Below, piece after piece: positions 21,370-32,080 of a stretch of DNA of 64,000 nt. The translations under genes and the position numbers were made by a program. Each line of letters starts with the position of its first letter. Position 1 is the stretch's first letter. The DNA comes from Aquatica leii (taxonomy: Eukaryota; Arthropoda; Insecta; Coleoptera; Lampyridae): the NCBI GenBank assembly GCA_035610365.1, contig CM069432.1, positions 16,058,001 through 16,122,000 on the forward strand, read 5' to 3'. The notes beneath the pieces were generated by a model. It did no database searches and had not been told where the DNA came from. It saw nothing but the letters and a program-made list of their open reading frames with translations.

Positions 21370-22334
21370 CTAAGAGTAAGTCATTTTCTGTACCTTAAAA
21401 CACGCTTCACTATCGTGAGACCCTGCGCAAAATACACAACCTGCAACTTCACAATTCATAAACCCCGTAGCTGTTGGACCTTTGAAAAAGGTTTTTTGAA
21501 ATGGCTTATTGCTAGTATGTCCTTCGCTTGTCCCCATTTTGGTAGACGACGGTCTTTCTAACAAACCAAACCTGTCAGCCGCTAAGGCTATCCGCTGCTC
21601 GTTCTCCACGTCCTGGAGCTTCTAGGGGAGATGGTGTTTCTTCAGAATACGCAGAACCGTTTAACGTCGCAGAACGTAGCCAAACTCTCAGTAACTCATT
21701 CGGTAAACACGATTCTATTAATGGAAATAGCATGGCCGAAAATTTGTCAGAGGTTATGCCCAAGGTTTTGAGTGCTCGTAACTGGGTCTCAATTTGATCA
21801 TAAAGAGTGGCAATATCGATTTTTGTTTCGAAGTAGACCTAATTAAAATAAGCTTCAACAGTTCTCTCACATATACTTCAATCTGAAGATCTTCCCTACC
21901 AAATCTGCTTTGCATATTCTCTACTATTTTTTCGTAATTTTCACTCATGACTGAATAGCTCTCGACTAATTGCCTTTCCCTACTCCCCGGTACCGTGGAT
22001 TGTACTAAATACTTTATTTTGTCATGATTATCAATAGTATCATCTTCATGTTCCTTTCTGAACTGGGCCCAGAAAGCCAACCAGTCTTTGACGCTACCAT
22101 CATAGTGTTTGAATTCTATTCGAAGTAATTTAAACTTTTGCCTACCTGTGGTTTCCCGAACGCTCCTGTGCGGTGCGAACCGGTGCCTTCTGTTGCTGAC
22201 TCTTTAGATAACCTGTTGTACTTCACCTTTAATTCAGTGAATCTCTTGAAATACGTATCTCGGCCCTCCACATCAGTCTCAAGTTCGACCTCGGTAGCAC
22301 CTTCCAATAAAAGTTCGTAAATCTCATTGTCCAC
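21370..22334 (-). pseudogene. BEL/Pao gag
   Basis: 22334-22116 is the N-terminus (Glu-rich, YFKRFTELKVKYNRLSKE). It opens at a GTG where the original ATG would be. 22080-21754 carries the DUF1759-like core: FWAQFRKEHEDD, IKYLVQSTVPGSRERQLVES, MQSRFGRED. 21763-21575 and 21609-21370 complete it with a C-x2-C...H...C zinc knuckle (CVFCAGSHDSEAC). Gag would form the particle. Frame changes separate all four parts. Confidence 0.8.
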
Positions 22335-22339
22335 TATCT

Positions 22340-22715
22340 TTAAGTCGTTAATTCATGAATTACTTCAGTTAGGAAAAAGGTTAGAGTATAACCACTCTCT
22401 GACTCAATCTTTTAAACCACCACTTTCTAGACGGTTATCTCATCTGCTAGAACCAAATTTAGTTTATGTGGAGTCTACTACTACTTCTTCTTTGAATAGG
22501 TTGGTTGCGGAACCATGTTTTTCGATGAGTACTTATAGTACTAGGGGAAAATTGACTTGCTGGAATTGTGGTACTAAAGGACATCTCTCTTCTCAATGTC
22601 CTAAATCTCAAATTTTACATTGCTACGGTTGCGGAAAGCACGGCGTAATAAAACCTAACTGCCAGCGATGTAAGAGGAAAACTTTAAACCGACAATCGGA
22701 GTCTCGAGTCGAGTG
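22340..22715 (+). pseudogene. Ty3/Gypsy gag zinc-knuckle region
   Basis: The frame 22327-22715 includes CWNCGTKGHLSSQCPKS and CYGCGKHGVIKPNCQRC, two CCHC-like knuckles (the second with Val-Ile before Lys). They bind genomic RNA in retroelement Gag. The upstream gag core is missing, because the minus-strand BEL element abuts at about 22335. Confidence 0.8.
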
Positions 22716-22753
22716 ATAAACTCCGATCATTCTTTAATTTCGTCCGTATTTAA

Positions 22754-23059
22754 ATGTATCTATTTTCGGTATTTCTTTTTGTGCTTTACTCGATTCAGGC
22801 GCAACTCGTACTATTCTGGGGGCACCTGCATGGGTATTTGGGTATTGACTTTTGGAAGATGCTGAGTTTTGTTCCAGATTTTTGCTTGGGACAATGGTCT
22901 TTTTCTTCTTCTATTTCTTCCATAGATATTTATGAACTTGCTTCTAGGTTTCTTCTGACATCGGCTGAACAAACGCTATTAACGTCAGTGATTGACAAAT
23001 ACTTCTCTTCTCAAGTTACGGGTCTAGGGCGTACTAACTTAGTTGAACATATTATTTGA
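22754..23059 (+). pseudogene. Ty3/Gypsy protease, frameshifted
   Basis: In the +2 frame at about 22781-22821 the sequence reads ALLDSGATRTILGA, the retropepsin active-site motif. The open frame 22754-23059 then gives LGIDFWKMLSFVPDFC and QWSF, typical of this part of insect Gypsy Pol. A frameshift separates the active site from this continuation. Confidence 0.7.
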
Positions 23060-23625
23060 ACTACTTCGGAACCAATTAAGCAACGGTACTATCCACTGTC
23101 TACTACCATGCTACAAGTGGTTAATTAAGAACTAGACGCGATGTTGGAATTAGGCGTAGTAGAACCATCGAACAGTCTTTAGGCTAGTCCCATTGTGCTC
23201 GTAAAGAAGAAGGATGATACCTATCGGTTTTGCGTAGATTTTCGGAAAGTCAACGCGGTCACTCAGAAAGATTCTTACCCGATTCCTTATGTGTCTAGTA
23301 TTTTAGATCGTTTTAAGGGTGCTAAATTCTTATCTAGTTTAGATGTTCGTTCGGCGTACTGGCAAATTCCTTTTGCTGCTGATTCGAAACCAATAACTGC
23401 TTTTACTGTTCCGAATTGAGAACTTTTCCACTTTACTCGGATGATGTTCGGATTATATAATTCTCCTGCGACCTTTCAACGACTCATTGATCGTATATTG
23501 GGCCCGGATTTAGAACCGTTCTGTTTTGCTTATCTTGACGACATTATCATTGCTACTCCTTCTTTTGAAGAACATCTACATATTCTTTATTTAGTGTTAC
23601 AACATCTGGGTATTATATTTTTTTT
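23060..23625 (+). pseudogene. Ty3/Gypsy reverse transcriptase
   Basis: Pieces in order: VEPSNSL then a stop, ASPIVLVKKKDDTYRFCVDF (finger region), SSLDVRSAYWQIPF (motif A), a stop at 23417, HFTRMMFGLYNSPATFQRLI (motif B), and FAYLDDIIIATPSFEEHL (YLDD catalytic motif, intact). Two or more in-frame stops and a break after residue LQHL make it non-functional. RNase H and integrase do not follow. Confidence 0.9.
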
Positions 23626-23689
23626 TCTCCGCCACCCCTATTGTTACGTGATAGTATTCTTGGACTGTAGCTTGCCCACCTTGTTGTAT

Positions 23690-24200
23690 TATAATTTGTT
23701 TTGTTTGTACCGTTCTTGGACCGTAGTAAGTTCGAAGGGTTGTAGTTGAACTGCTTCCTTATTTGTTGTAATTATTTTAAGAGGTTTTAAGGCTGTTATA
23801 ATCGTATGTTTGGGCCGTTGTTGGATCGTAAGTTTGAAGAGCTGCAGTTTAACCGCTTCCTTGTTTGTTGTAATTATTTGAATAGGTCGTGAAGCTATTA
23901 AAAATGTTTCTATCTTCAGAATGTTGACACCAGTTTTGTTGCTGGTGGACTGCTTCGTCTTTTTTTTCTCGAAGAACCAAATGTTCGGAATTTAATGCTT
24001 TTGTTGTAGAAGCATACATTTATTGTATCAGTATTCAGAATTTTTATATTTTAATGTGCCAAACCAATGCAACTACCTACGCAAATCTAATAAGTGTTGC
24101 ATCGAAAATCATTCTCATTCGAATTGTAAATCCAAAATGGTTTGTGGAGTTTGCGGCGGAAAACAAAATCACACTATATAGCATTTTACACAAAGACTGT
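23690..24200 (+). pseudogene. BEL/Pao gag fragment with partial tandem duplication
   Basis: About 65 bp is repeated with changes at about 23712 and 23822 (GCTTCCTTRTTTGTTGTAATTATTT in both), which decodes as LLDRKFEELQFNRFLVC-type sequence. At about 24060-24190 the + strand reads a BEL gag zinc region (CLRKSNKCC ... CKSKMVCGVCGGKQNHT). No continuous frame remains. Confidence 0.45.
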
Positions 24201-24614
24201 TTCTTCCTGTTTTAACGCATGATAATGTTGCTTCCGAATTGGCAAAGAAAGACTGGCAATCGTCTATTTCAATCTTCTAGTTTGCATAAATTAGACGCTT
24301 CTCATTTTATCTTAATAATTGTTCACGGGTAAATGGCTGCGGACGCCATGTTGCTTTTGTTAATTTAAAATTCTTTATAGCAAATTTGGCGGACGCTTGA
24401 GGTCATTTATTCAAATGTAACTACTAAAGGTAAAAATATTAATCCCCTTGTAATGATGTCTCATACTTAGTCAACTCAGTCCATTATAATTACTGTGAAG
24501 TTGATGACTTCAGGTGTTTACTCGAATTGGATTTTAAACCACTATGGCTGCCTGTTGAGTGTCGTTTTGGATGTGGTTTACTTGCCTTACGCTTCAACTT
24601 TATGTTTATTTGTT
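24201..24614 (+). other. Degraded retroelement sequence, no gene
   Basis: It follows the BEL gag fragment, and no motif is recognisable. The open stretch 24495-24773 crosses into the solo LTR and is not a gene. Confidence 0.35.
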
Positions 24615-24618
24615 ACTG

Positions 24619-26118
24619 TGTTACGTACGAAATTTTCATTACGGACGACTCTGTATATTGAATTGAAATTAGATTCCGGTTTTGACGCCCTCTACCGATT
24701 CTTGCTCGCGACTGTCATTTTTACGACAAATTTGCGAAGCTGTCGATTGTCTAAAATGGTCGGTGCGTCTTAAGTAATTTCTTCCAATACCATCCGGAAT
24801 TATGGAAATCAAATTGTAATTACATTAAGTGCATAAAATATTTGAGTCGTCACAGGGTAAGATAATTGCTGTCGTTTTGTTAAAATTAGTTTGTAATTCT
24901 TTCTTCCTTGAACAGCCATTTTCTATCCGCTTCGAGCACATGTACGTTTTCAATAAAGGAATGGTGAATAGTAATTCTTACTAAGAAATAACGTTACCGC
25001 ATACATACGCTTTTGGAAGGCGTTTTCTACGCCACGAAAACGAGGTCTCGATAAGCCTTACCGTGGGAGATGTTACTACCTGTGTATTAGTCGATGGGTT
25101 ATCAGCCACCTGTTCTAAATTACTACTTATCGTATTCGATGCACTGGGGTCCTATATAATGTTAAATACAGACGTCGATTGTGTTATCAGCCACCTGTTC
25201 TGATTTGCTACGTACAGTATTCGATGCACCGGGTTTTTATACAATATTTAATGAATTATTAATACTAATTGTTTTAGCTAATATTCTTTGTGAGTTGGTG
25301 TGTGACACGATTTGCGGTTAAATAATTATTACAGGCCACTGGAGGGAGAAAACGTTTTCTTCACGATAGTGGAAACTGGACTTCGGGTGAGTTGATTAAA
25401 TTGATTTTTTAGTATATCGTTGTCACGAAAATTACTCACAGAATTTTGATCCATATTAACGATCGTAGGTTTATGTATTGCTTATCTACCAATAAGGTAA
25501 CTGTAATCATTCATTTTACTGTATCGCATACTGTGTGTGGGTAGAGAATATTTACTTCGACTTACTTTAAATGTGTATTGTGTGTTACCGATACTGCGGG
25601 AATTTACGTACGAAATCTTCTATAAAATCCTGTAAACCGTTTGTGTTTCGAAATCAAAGATTGCTACACTTGTTAATGCTTATTATTAGTTCTAGTATTT
25701 ATGAATTGAGAATTTAATGTATAGCGGTTAATCTGCTACTCTACTAAGTTAAGCTGTGATATTTGTTAATTATATTTAAAAATCTTCCAAGTACGGATGA
25801 ATGTAGAAAGTTCATATATTCTTGTTATTGCTTGCAATTCACATCTTAAAGTGATTAAAATCGTTAAGCTCTCTTGTTAATTTTCTCTCTCCTGTGGTTA
25901 TTGTTATCGACTAACTAATTTGGGCTACTCGAACAGCCGAGTATAAGGAGTACGGACCTTTAATTGGGTTACAAGTTTGGACCGTCTGTCGTGAGCGAGA
26001 CAGAAGTGTTACTTTGGATCAGCTCTGGCGCCCTTAAGTATATTTCCTGTGAACCTCCCCTACTTCCGACTATATGAGTTGGCCGTGCAAGGTTCGTAAA
26101 ACCGAAAAACTTGTAACA
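24619..26118 (+). mobile_element. Solo LTR A (TGTTACG...TTGTAACA), TSD ACTG
   Basis: Starts TGTTACG and ends TTGTAACA, giving perfect TGTTAC/GTAACA ends. The 4-mer ACTG flanks it at 24615-24618 and 26119-26122. It aligns end to end with solo LTRs B (48232-49698) and C (51781-54324). A conserved block near the left end reads TTAGATTCCGGTTTTGACGC, and one near the right end reads GAGTTGGCCGTGCAAGGTTC. Orientation is taken from these. A 70-bp segment is tandemly duplicated at 25098 and 25183. Confidence 0.85.
25335..25386 (+). other. Putative LTR microexon (copy A)
   Basis: Flanked by an acceptor (TTATTACAG) and a donor (GTGAGT), 52 nt, containing the palindrome GAAAACGTTTTC. The same arrangement is kept in copies B and C. 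Use as an exon is inferred. Confidence 0.4.
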
Positions 26119-26122
26119 ACTG

Positions 26123-27539
26123 GTCGCCGTAAAACAGTCTCATCCATAAACGTGTATTTAACAAACTCGTCGTCAAGGCGGTAGAAATTTACTACCAGCA
26201 CAGTATACTACAAAACTAAATATTTTTTGAAAAATAATGTTTTTGTATAGTTACTGATAGTATCATAGCATTTTGTATAAAATCAATTTTTTTCGTATAC
26301 GATTTTGATCTTGCATTTTGGAAAATTTACTTTAACTAAACTAATTTTGATTAATATCCAAACACGATTAAAAAATTACGTATAATTTCTTTTTGTGAAT
26401 CAGTATTAATTAGAACGATATTAAATAGGTGCTCATAATGCGGTTCATATATTTATCAATCGATTATGTACATGGTGAAAATAGATTTATCAATAAATTC
26501 TGTTTATTGTTTGTGACATATGCATCAGTTATTTTAAATTATGAGTACTGATTATGTACACCATCCATTTTAGTGTAATCATTAAAATGTTTACTGGAAA
26601 TACAGCTGCTTTATTGTATTTAAACCGCAAGGGAATTCGTAGCAGTTGGAATACATTAATTACTTGTTTTAATTTCATTAAACAAAATGTTTACTTTTAA
26701 AAATAGCGCTAGTAGTGATTTTATAATGACGTTAACAAACAGTTCTTATTTAGAAATTCGTTCTTTATCTAAAAGTAAACACCGACTGTTAAACAAAACT
26801 AAAACAGTAATTAAACTTCGAACGTAGAAAGAGTGCAATGAAAAAGTAGGAATTGTTTCAGCTTTGCAGAGCTTTGAACCAAAGCATATGTTTTTTATTG
26901 CTTTGCTGTTTATAAGTTAGTTTCAAAGTATATTTTGCGATACGCAGCTTTTGAAATTTTTCTTTTTAAGTTTATGTACATCAAAATCAACAAACCTCTA
27001 TGCACTTAATTTTAACGAGAATGCAGTTTTTGGTCGGATTTTTTTTCGTATATTATTTTTGACATTGGAATTTGTTTCTGAACAGTTGTTAATATTTTAT
27101 ACAAACAAACAAAAATTTCAATCTTGTAAGTACGAAAATGTACAAAAAGTTGTTGATTGTATTAGATTAGAACAAACTTTTTCTTATCTAATGGTCCAAG
27201 TTCTACTTCCATGACATAATACCCTTCTAACCTTGGTCCGAAATATACTTCTATATTACGTTTACTTATAATCCTATTTCATCAGACATAATCCCATTAC
27301 TTTTCGAGTCTTCCACTTTTCACATTTGCTGTTCACGCGTTAAGAATTGCTTTAATGTTTATACATTTAATGTATATTGCAACGCTCCATTAATTTTGCT
27401 ATTTTATCTTGACAATTTATTTAACAAAATTAAGTCTTGTTTTTATCTTTACAATTTCGAATTTTCGAAAATTTAAATTGGCGTCATTCCATCGGCAATG
27501 GGTTTTAATACTGTACTAAATTATAGAATATCAAGAATA
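26123..27539. other. AT-rich intergenic
   Basis: Very A/T-rich with only chance ORFs (26951-27214 +, Phe/Leu-rich, no motif). Nothing recognised. Confidence 0.55.
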
Positions 27540-27718
27540 CAAAAACGCTTAAATATGCAGAGGGGGTGATTAACCCTCCCTCCATTAGGACTCCGACTTC
27601 ACAAAACCAAATATACATATGTATATATATTTAATTATAAATTTTGTTCCCACTGCAGACTTTGACTTTGACTATTTTTTGAACGCCCCCCCTTTCCCAA
27701 ATGCTGGCTACGCTACTG
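27540..27718 (-). repeat. hAT-type terminal fragment
   Basis: Reading the minus strand from 27718: CAGTAGCGTAGCCAGCATTT, then a G-rich run, and further in GGAGGGAGGGTTAATCACCC. Such G-rich subterminal sequence after CAGNRGCGTAGC is usual in hAT elements. The other end was not found. Confidence 0.45.
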
Positions 27719-28391
27719 TTACTGTATATAGCTATAACGACGAAAAGCGCTTTAAACAACATATAAAACTGTTGCAATATTAAAGCTTTGCAAAAATATA
27801 GTTATTTCTTCTTTTTATGTTGGCTGTTGTCTTCTCTAATCAGAAACCAGCAATAATCTCTCATCATGACGGGATACGATAAACCCCGATATTGTTTTTA
27901 TACATATACATATACGTAGTATTCATGTGTTGTTTTGATTTGGTTAGGCCCCCATTTTGCACACTCGGAGTGCGGTGCAATCTATTGCAAATATTAGCTC
28001 CTGATCTTCGCACCCCAGATTCCCGTTACACGGTAGGCCGAGTATCTTGTACCACTAATTTTACAAGCTAGTCTCTTAGCAAGGAATTGGTACTTCAGCA
28101 CCTCAATACCAGTTCTTGCGCGTCCAGCTAAGAGAGATAGCAGTGTGTTTGTATGGGGGATAAAGAGTTAAGCATCTTCCCTTTTTATAAAGGACAACGG
28201 AGTAAGTTGACGTCCAACCTGTGCCTAAGCTAGTGTCCAAGCCCCCAAGAAGCCGTGCTTCTGGATACTTGTGTTATTGCCGGACCACGTTTTACAAATC
28301 ACCGTCGCAGTCTCATCTATTCTACAAAATAGATTCTTTGCTGCTTCGCAATGTTCGTACAGCCTACGAATTTTCCACATAAATGCACCAG
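27719..28391. other. No gene recognised
   Basis: A less AT-rich block at 27940-28380 shows no coding or RNA signature that I recognise. Confidence 0.45.
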
Positions 28392-28840
28392 TACCGTCAT
28401 ACGGGGTGACTTCAGACAGTTTTTAGAGTTTTCTTCATACTTCTTCCAAACTAAAATATTATCCAGACTATATTTTTTACCAAAGTGTAAATCTAAATAC
28501 TAGCACAGATTTTATTTTACGCCACTGGACATTGTTATTTTTTTTTCAAGTGTCCGAAGTCACCTCATAGTGTGGGGGTGACTTTGGACACATCTCTAAA
28601 TCGTACGGATTTCAATGTTTCCCCACAACTGGGGTGACTTCGAACACTTTTTTGGTTTTTTTAATGTTTTGTAAGAATGTGGTTAGTAAAATTCAACATG
28701 AAAGCCTACTGAAAACTTATATATTAATGCAAAAACTTGACAAAACTGTTAAAAACATAGAAAAATAACAAATGTCGAACTAATTATTCAATAGTAATGT
28801 TCATAGGCAAATTTTGAAAAGTATAACGGTCTTTGTGTTG

Positions 28841-29868
28841 CTAGAGGATGATCAATTTTTGAAAAATGTGTTCTGCCGCAACATCGCTTTCATCATCTAT
28901 GATTGGAAAGATAAAAATACAACCTTCTCCGGTGTTCTTCTTTATTAGAAACTTCACATGCATATGATTTCTTTGTTTACTAATAATTTTTCCTATATAA
29001 TATTTTTTCTTCGAGGAGTTATTTACAGGAACAGCAATGATCCCAAAGTCATTAACTTGTAGTTCTGCAGTTTCTGTTGTCTTCGCCTTCTTTTGTTTTT
29101 GTATGAGTTCAGTCAATGGCATTGAGTCCGAATCCGAATCACTTGAAGGATCACTGTCGTCAATAATAGATTGGGAAGTAGATTGTGTAGTCTTCTGACA
29201 ACTTGAAGTTAAAGGTCTTGCTAGAGGTGCATTTGTATCTTCTTTAGTAATTTCTCGACCAGGTGGGACATTTATCCGCTTTCGTTTTCCTTTTTTGTTA
29301 TTTTCCTGAGGGTTTCTGTTTTCTTTTAAGAAATCCAATAAAGATTCATCAAGCATAGTGCCTCGTTCTTCATCACGCCTCATATGATTTGGTAAACGTT
29401 TGATGACTTCTTGCGGATTAAACGGAACTATTCCACATCCTCGAAATCCAGAAACAATATTCACTTCAGACTTAGCTTGAATGAACTGTAGTGTTCTTTG
29501 CAACAATTGTGGAATGTCTGATTTTTGAAATGCACCTTTCCTCTGGTATTTCCATTCCGTCAATATTTTTTGCCAAGCCTTCTTTAAAGGTCCAAAAAAC
29601 GACACGTCAAGGGGTTGACACAGATGTGTCGAGTTTGGTGGCAACAAAATGAATTTTATATCATTGTTATGACATTTCTCTATAAGTTTTATGGTTAAAT
29701 GGCTGGAAAGGTTATCTCCAATCAGTAGCTTGGTTCCTTCCTTGTTTCGAAAATATGGCACGAATATTTTACTAAACCACTCGTAAAACGTTGCTGCCTC
29801 GAACCATCCCGACTTGCTCATGCTATATTCACATCCAGGGGGACCGTTTTCCTCCCATTCTTGATATC
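28841..29868 (-). pseudogene. pogo/Tigger transposase, DDE second half
   Basis: KSGWFEAATFYEWFSKIFVPYF, LIGDNLSSHLT (second catalytic Asp) and LLPPNSTHLCQPLDVSFFGPLKKAW (third Asp) are the DDE_1 signature of pogo-like proteins. A Ser/Lys-rich C-terminal tail follows, ending in FGIIAVPVNNSSKKKYYIGKI. Just upstream, YQEWEENGPPGCEYSMS extends the domain to about 29868, where the solo LTR begins. The frame is offset by one relative to the other side of the LTR. Confidence 0.88.
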
Positions 29869-29871
29869 GAT

Positions 29872-30998
29872 TGTAACGTCCCGTTTGAATTCATTACAAT
29901 TAAAATTCAATTTTACATTCGTTTATTTTCTGCAACTAATATTGCACGTAAATTTATTCAGTTTGGCAACGTCGCGTTGTTTTAACCGACTTTAGTGTAA
30001 CTGAAAACTTGTACTTCCGCTGGGGCCACGCTTGGCGTGCGTTTCGTAGTGATGCGGGGAAGTCAAATTTTCTTGATTATGGCGTAAAAACCCATGTAAT
30101 TTAATTTTTATTCGTTCCATCTAATTATTGGTGAGTTTACCTTTATTTTGATATAATTTTTCTATTGAATTCAACATTTTTAGTGACTTCGCAATGTTGC
30201 GCAATAGTTAAGACAAAGGAAAATTATTTTGAAGACCGTTGCTAATTGTAACGTGAGTACAGCATGTCATTTAAAAAACCATTCTAATTATTTATATTTA
30301 GGGTCTTTTTTTTTATTCTGGATCTTTCTTTTTATTGGATCTTTTCGTTTATTGGATTTTTATTCTGGATCCTTTCTTTTTGGTTTTGTCGTTTAATTAC
30401 TGGATTTTTTGTTAATGAAGTTTATTATACATTGATAATTCATGCGTGCTGGTGTGTTTTGAAATCTACATTCCTTTAGAAGAATTTTATCACAAGAACA
30501 AAGAATGTGCTAAAAATAGAAGATATCCGATAACGTTATATTAAACATGGTGAGTCAACTAAAATTAAGATACTGCATTTTATCTTCAAATAATTAAATT
30601 GTGTTATTAAAACTTTTCACTCATAACAAATCAAACGTTCACGACATTTGCATTTAATCAACGATTTAATATCAATAATTAACAATTAGATGTAAAATTT
30701 TACGCTTTTTATTCATCACCGATTTAAAGGTGATTGGCGTTCAAATATTGTTTTAATCCATATTTTGTTTTATTCAAATACTGTTTTATTCTAAATATGT
30801 TTAATTCAAATATTGTTCTTTAATGTAAATAGTATATTAAGTTATAATTAATAAATTTAAGGAGTTCACATCTTTGTATTTACTTGCATTCAACCCATCA
30901 CCCAGAGGTCTGTGCTTACGATTGCTTGCCGTGGTCAAATTATTATTTTTACTTTTTATTATACGTTCTTTATTCCGTCACTGTATTTTTTATTTACA
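29872..30998. mobile_element. Solo LTR inside the pogo transposase, TSD CGAT
   Basis: 1,127 bp starting TGTAACGTCCCG and ending ATTTACA, flanked by CGAT at 29868-29871 and 30999-31002. Removing it with one CGAT takes out 1,131 nt and rejoins the two halves of the transposase. It contains short internal repeats (TTATTGGATYTTTT at about 30320-30400). It is not related at sequence level to solo LTRs A-C. It has no coding region. Confidence 0.8.
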
Positions 30999-31002
30999 CG
31001 AT

Positions 31003-31681
31003 GCCTTGTAAACAACAAATGGTGGTAAAAGTTTTCCATTTGCAGATGCAGACATCATCACACTTATGCTTGTCTTTGTAAAATCCATAATTTTGTCGCA
31101 GTGTTTTACACCACGTTTACATACGACCTTGGCTATGCCAGGATCATCACTAAAGTTCGTCTCGTCATAATTCACAACATTTCCTGGATCAATATTTTCT
31201 AATGCTTTTTTAGTTCTCTAAAATATTCAGTTATAGTTTGGACAGAAACTTGTGCACGAAGCCGTTTTATATTTTAGCTGAATCTTACAGTTAATTCATT
31301 ATGACGAGACAGAAAACATTTTGTCCAATCGCGTCCGGGCATATTGTCACGGAATTTTTCAATATTAACACCTTTCCTATTCAAGTACTGTTTTATTATT
31401 ACTCTGATGTCATACTCGGTTAGTGGAAATCCCCAGTCACAGGCACTTTGTATTAACAAAACCAGACGATTTTCTTCGGCAACACTAAGAACACTTTGAC
31501 CTCCTGCTTTTTTTGGATGTTTTTCATTGACTCCGTTGCTTATGGTCGATCTTGGAACACCATAAAATTCTGACGCTGTTCTTAACGACTTGGTTCCGTT
31601 TTTAACATCTTTTATAGCTTTTTTAAGGTTTTCGTGATTGTAATTCTGATAACTACGGCGTCCTAACACTTTTCTATACAT
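31003..31681 (-). pseudogene. pogo/Tigger transposase, N-terminal half
   Basis: Starts at the ATG at 31681. Residues 1-50 form a psq-type helix-turn-helix (KDVKNGTKSLRTASEFYGVPRSTI), residues 65-130 a CENP-B-like second DNA-binding domain (CDWGFPLTEYDIRVIIKQYL ... PGRDWTKCFLSRH). A stop at 31274 replaces a residue in VRFS-x-NIKR. A one-base slip in the A-run near 31225 shifts the frame. The frame 31175-30990 then gives NYDETNFSDDPG (first catalytic Asp) and ends LLPPFVVYKA at the solo LTR. Confidence 0.88.
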
Positions 31682-32080
31682 ACCCCCTAAAAGACAATTT
31701 TTTTGTTACGGGCCTGTATAAAAAAAATTATTCTAGGAAAAAAATTAATTTTGTTCTCAAATGATTGTTAAATAGTTGTACTAATAAGCAAAATATTTAG
31801 AAATGTCGCAGGTGTTAAGTAGTTCAGTGTAGAATACTTACTTTTTCACTATTTTTATATTCACGAAATTCAATTTTTTATTAAAAACGTAGCACGCGGC
31901 GAAGTTTCGCTTTCAGAGCGACCTACACGCACTTTGATCTAATAAATACTGGCTACTATGACCTTGCATTACAATATTGGCGCTAAAATGCATGCATTCG
32001 GTAAAATACGCATAATGAGTAGCGAACGAATGACTGTCCGAAGTCACCTCCATTGTCCAAAGTCACCCCGTTTGACGGTA

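Larger units (their letters stand above)
17316..22334 (-). mobile_element. BEL/Pao LTR retrotransposon, near full-length, disrupted
   Basis: On the minus strand the order is gag, protease, RT, RNase H, integrase, then a C-terminal domain, the BEL/Pao order. About 5 kb of coding region is broken into at least ten pieces by frameshifts and stops. The 5' side ends abruptly at about 22335, where plus-strand Gypsy sequence starts, and no LTR pair was recognised. The copy is inactive. Confidence 0.85.
28394..32078 (-). mobile_element. pogo/Tigger-type DNA transposon, TA duplication
   Basis: Terminal inverted repeats begin CCGTCATACGGGGTGACTT on the left and, in reverse on the right, CCGTCAAACGGGGTGACTT. 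TA lies at 28392-28393 and 32079-32080. Inside both ends the string GGGGTGACTTYGGACA is repeated (about 28580, 28637 and 32040-32070). The minus strand carries a three-part transposase, interrupted by a solo LTR at 29872-30998. The family inserts at TA by cut-and-paste. Confidence 0.9.

Noticed and set aside
17316..22334. LTR pair for the 17-22 kb BEL element
   Set aside because: TGTTACAG near 16868 looked like an LTR start, but no second copy exists on the 22.3-kb side.
25098..25250. CRISPR-like direct repeat
   Set aside because: Only two diverged units of about 70 bp inside an LTR; a simple tandem duplication.
26951..27214. Phe/Leu-rich ORF that looks like a membrane protein
   Set aside because: The composition follows from the T-rich DNA; no start context or domain.
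27900..28390. Possible rRNA or tRNA-derived block because it is less AT-rich
   Set aside because: No conserved rRNA core, A/B box or cloverleaf could be recognised.
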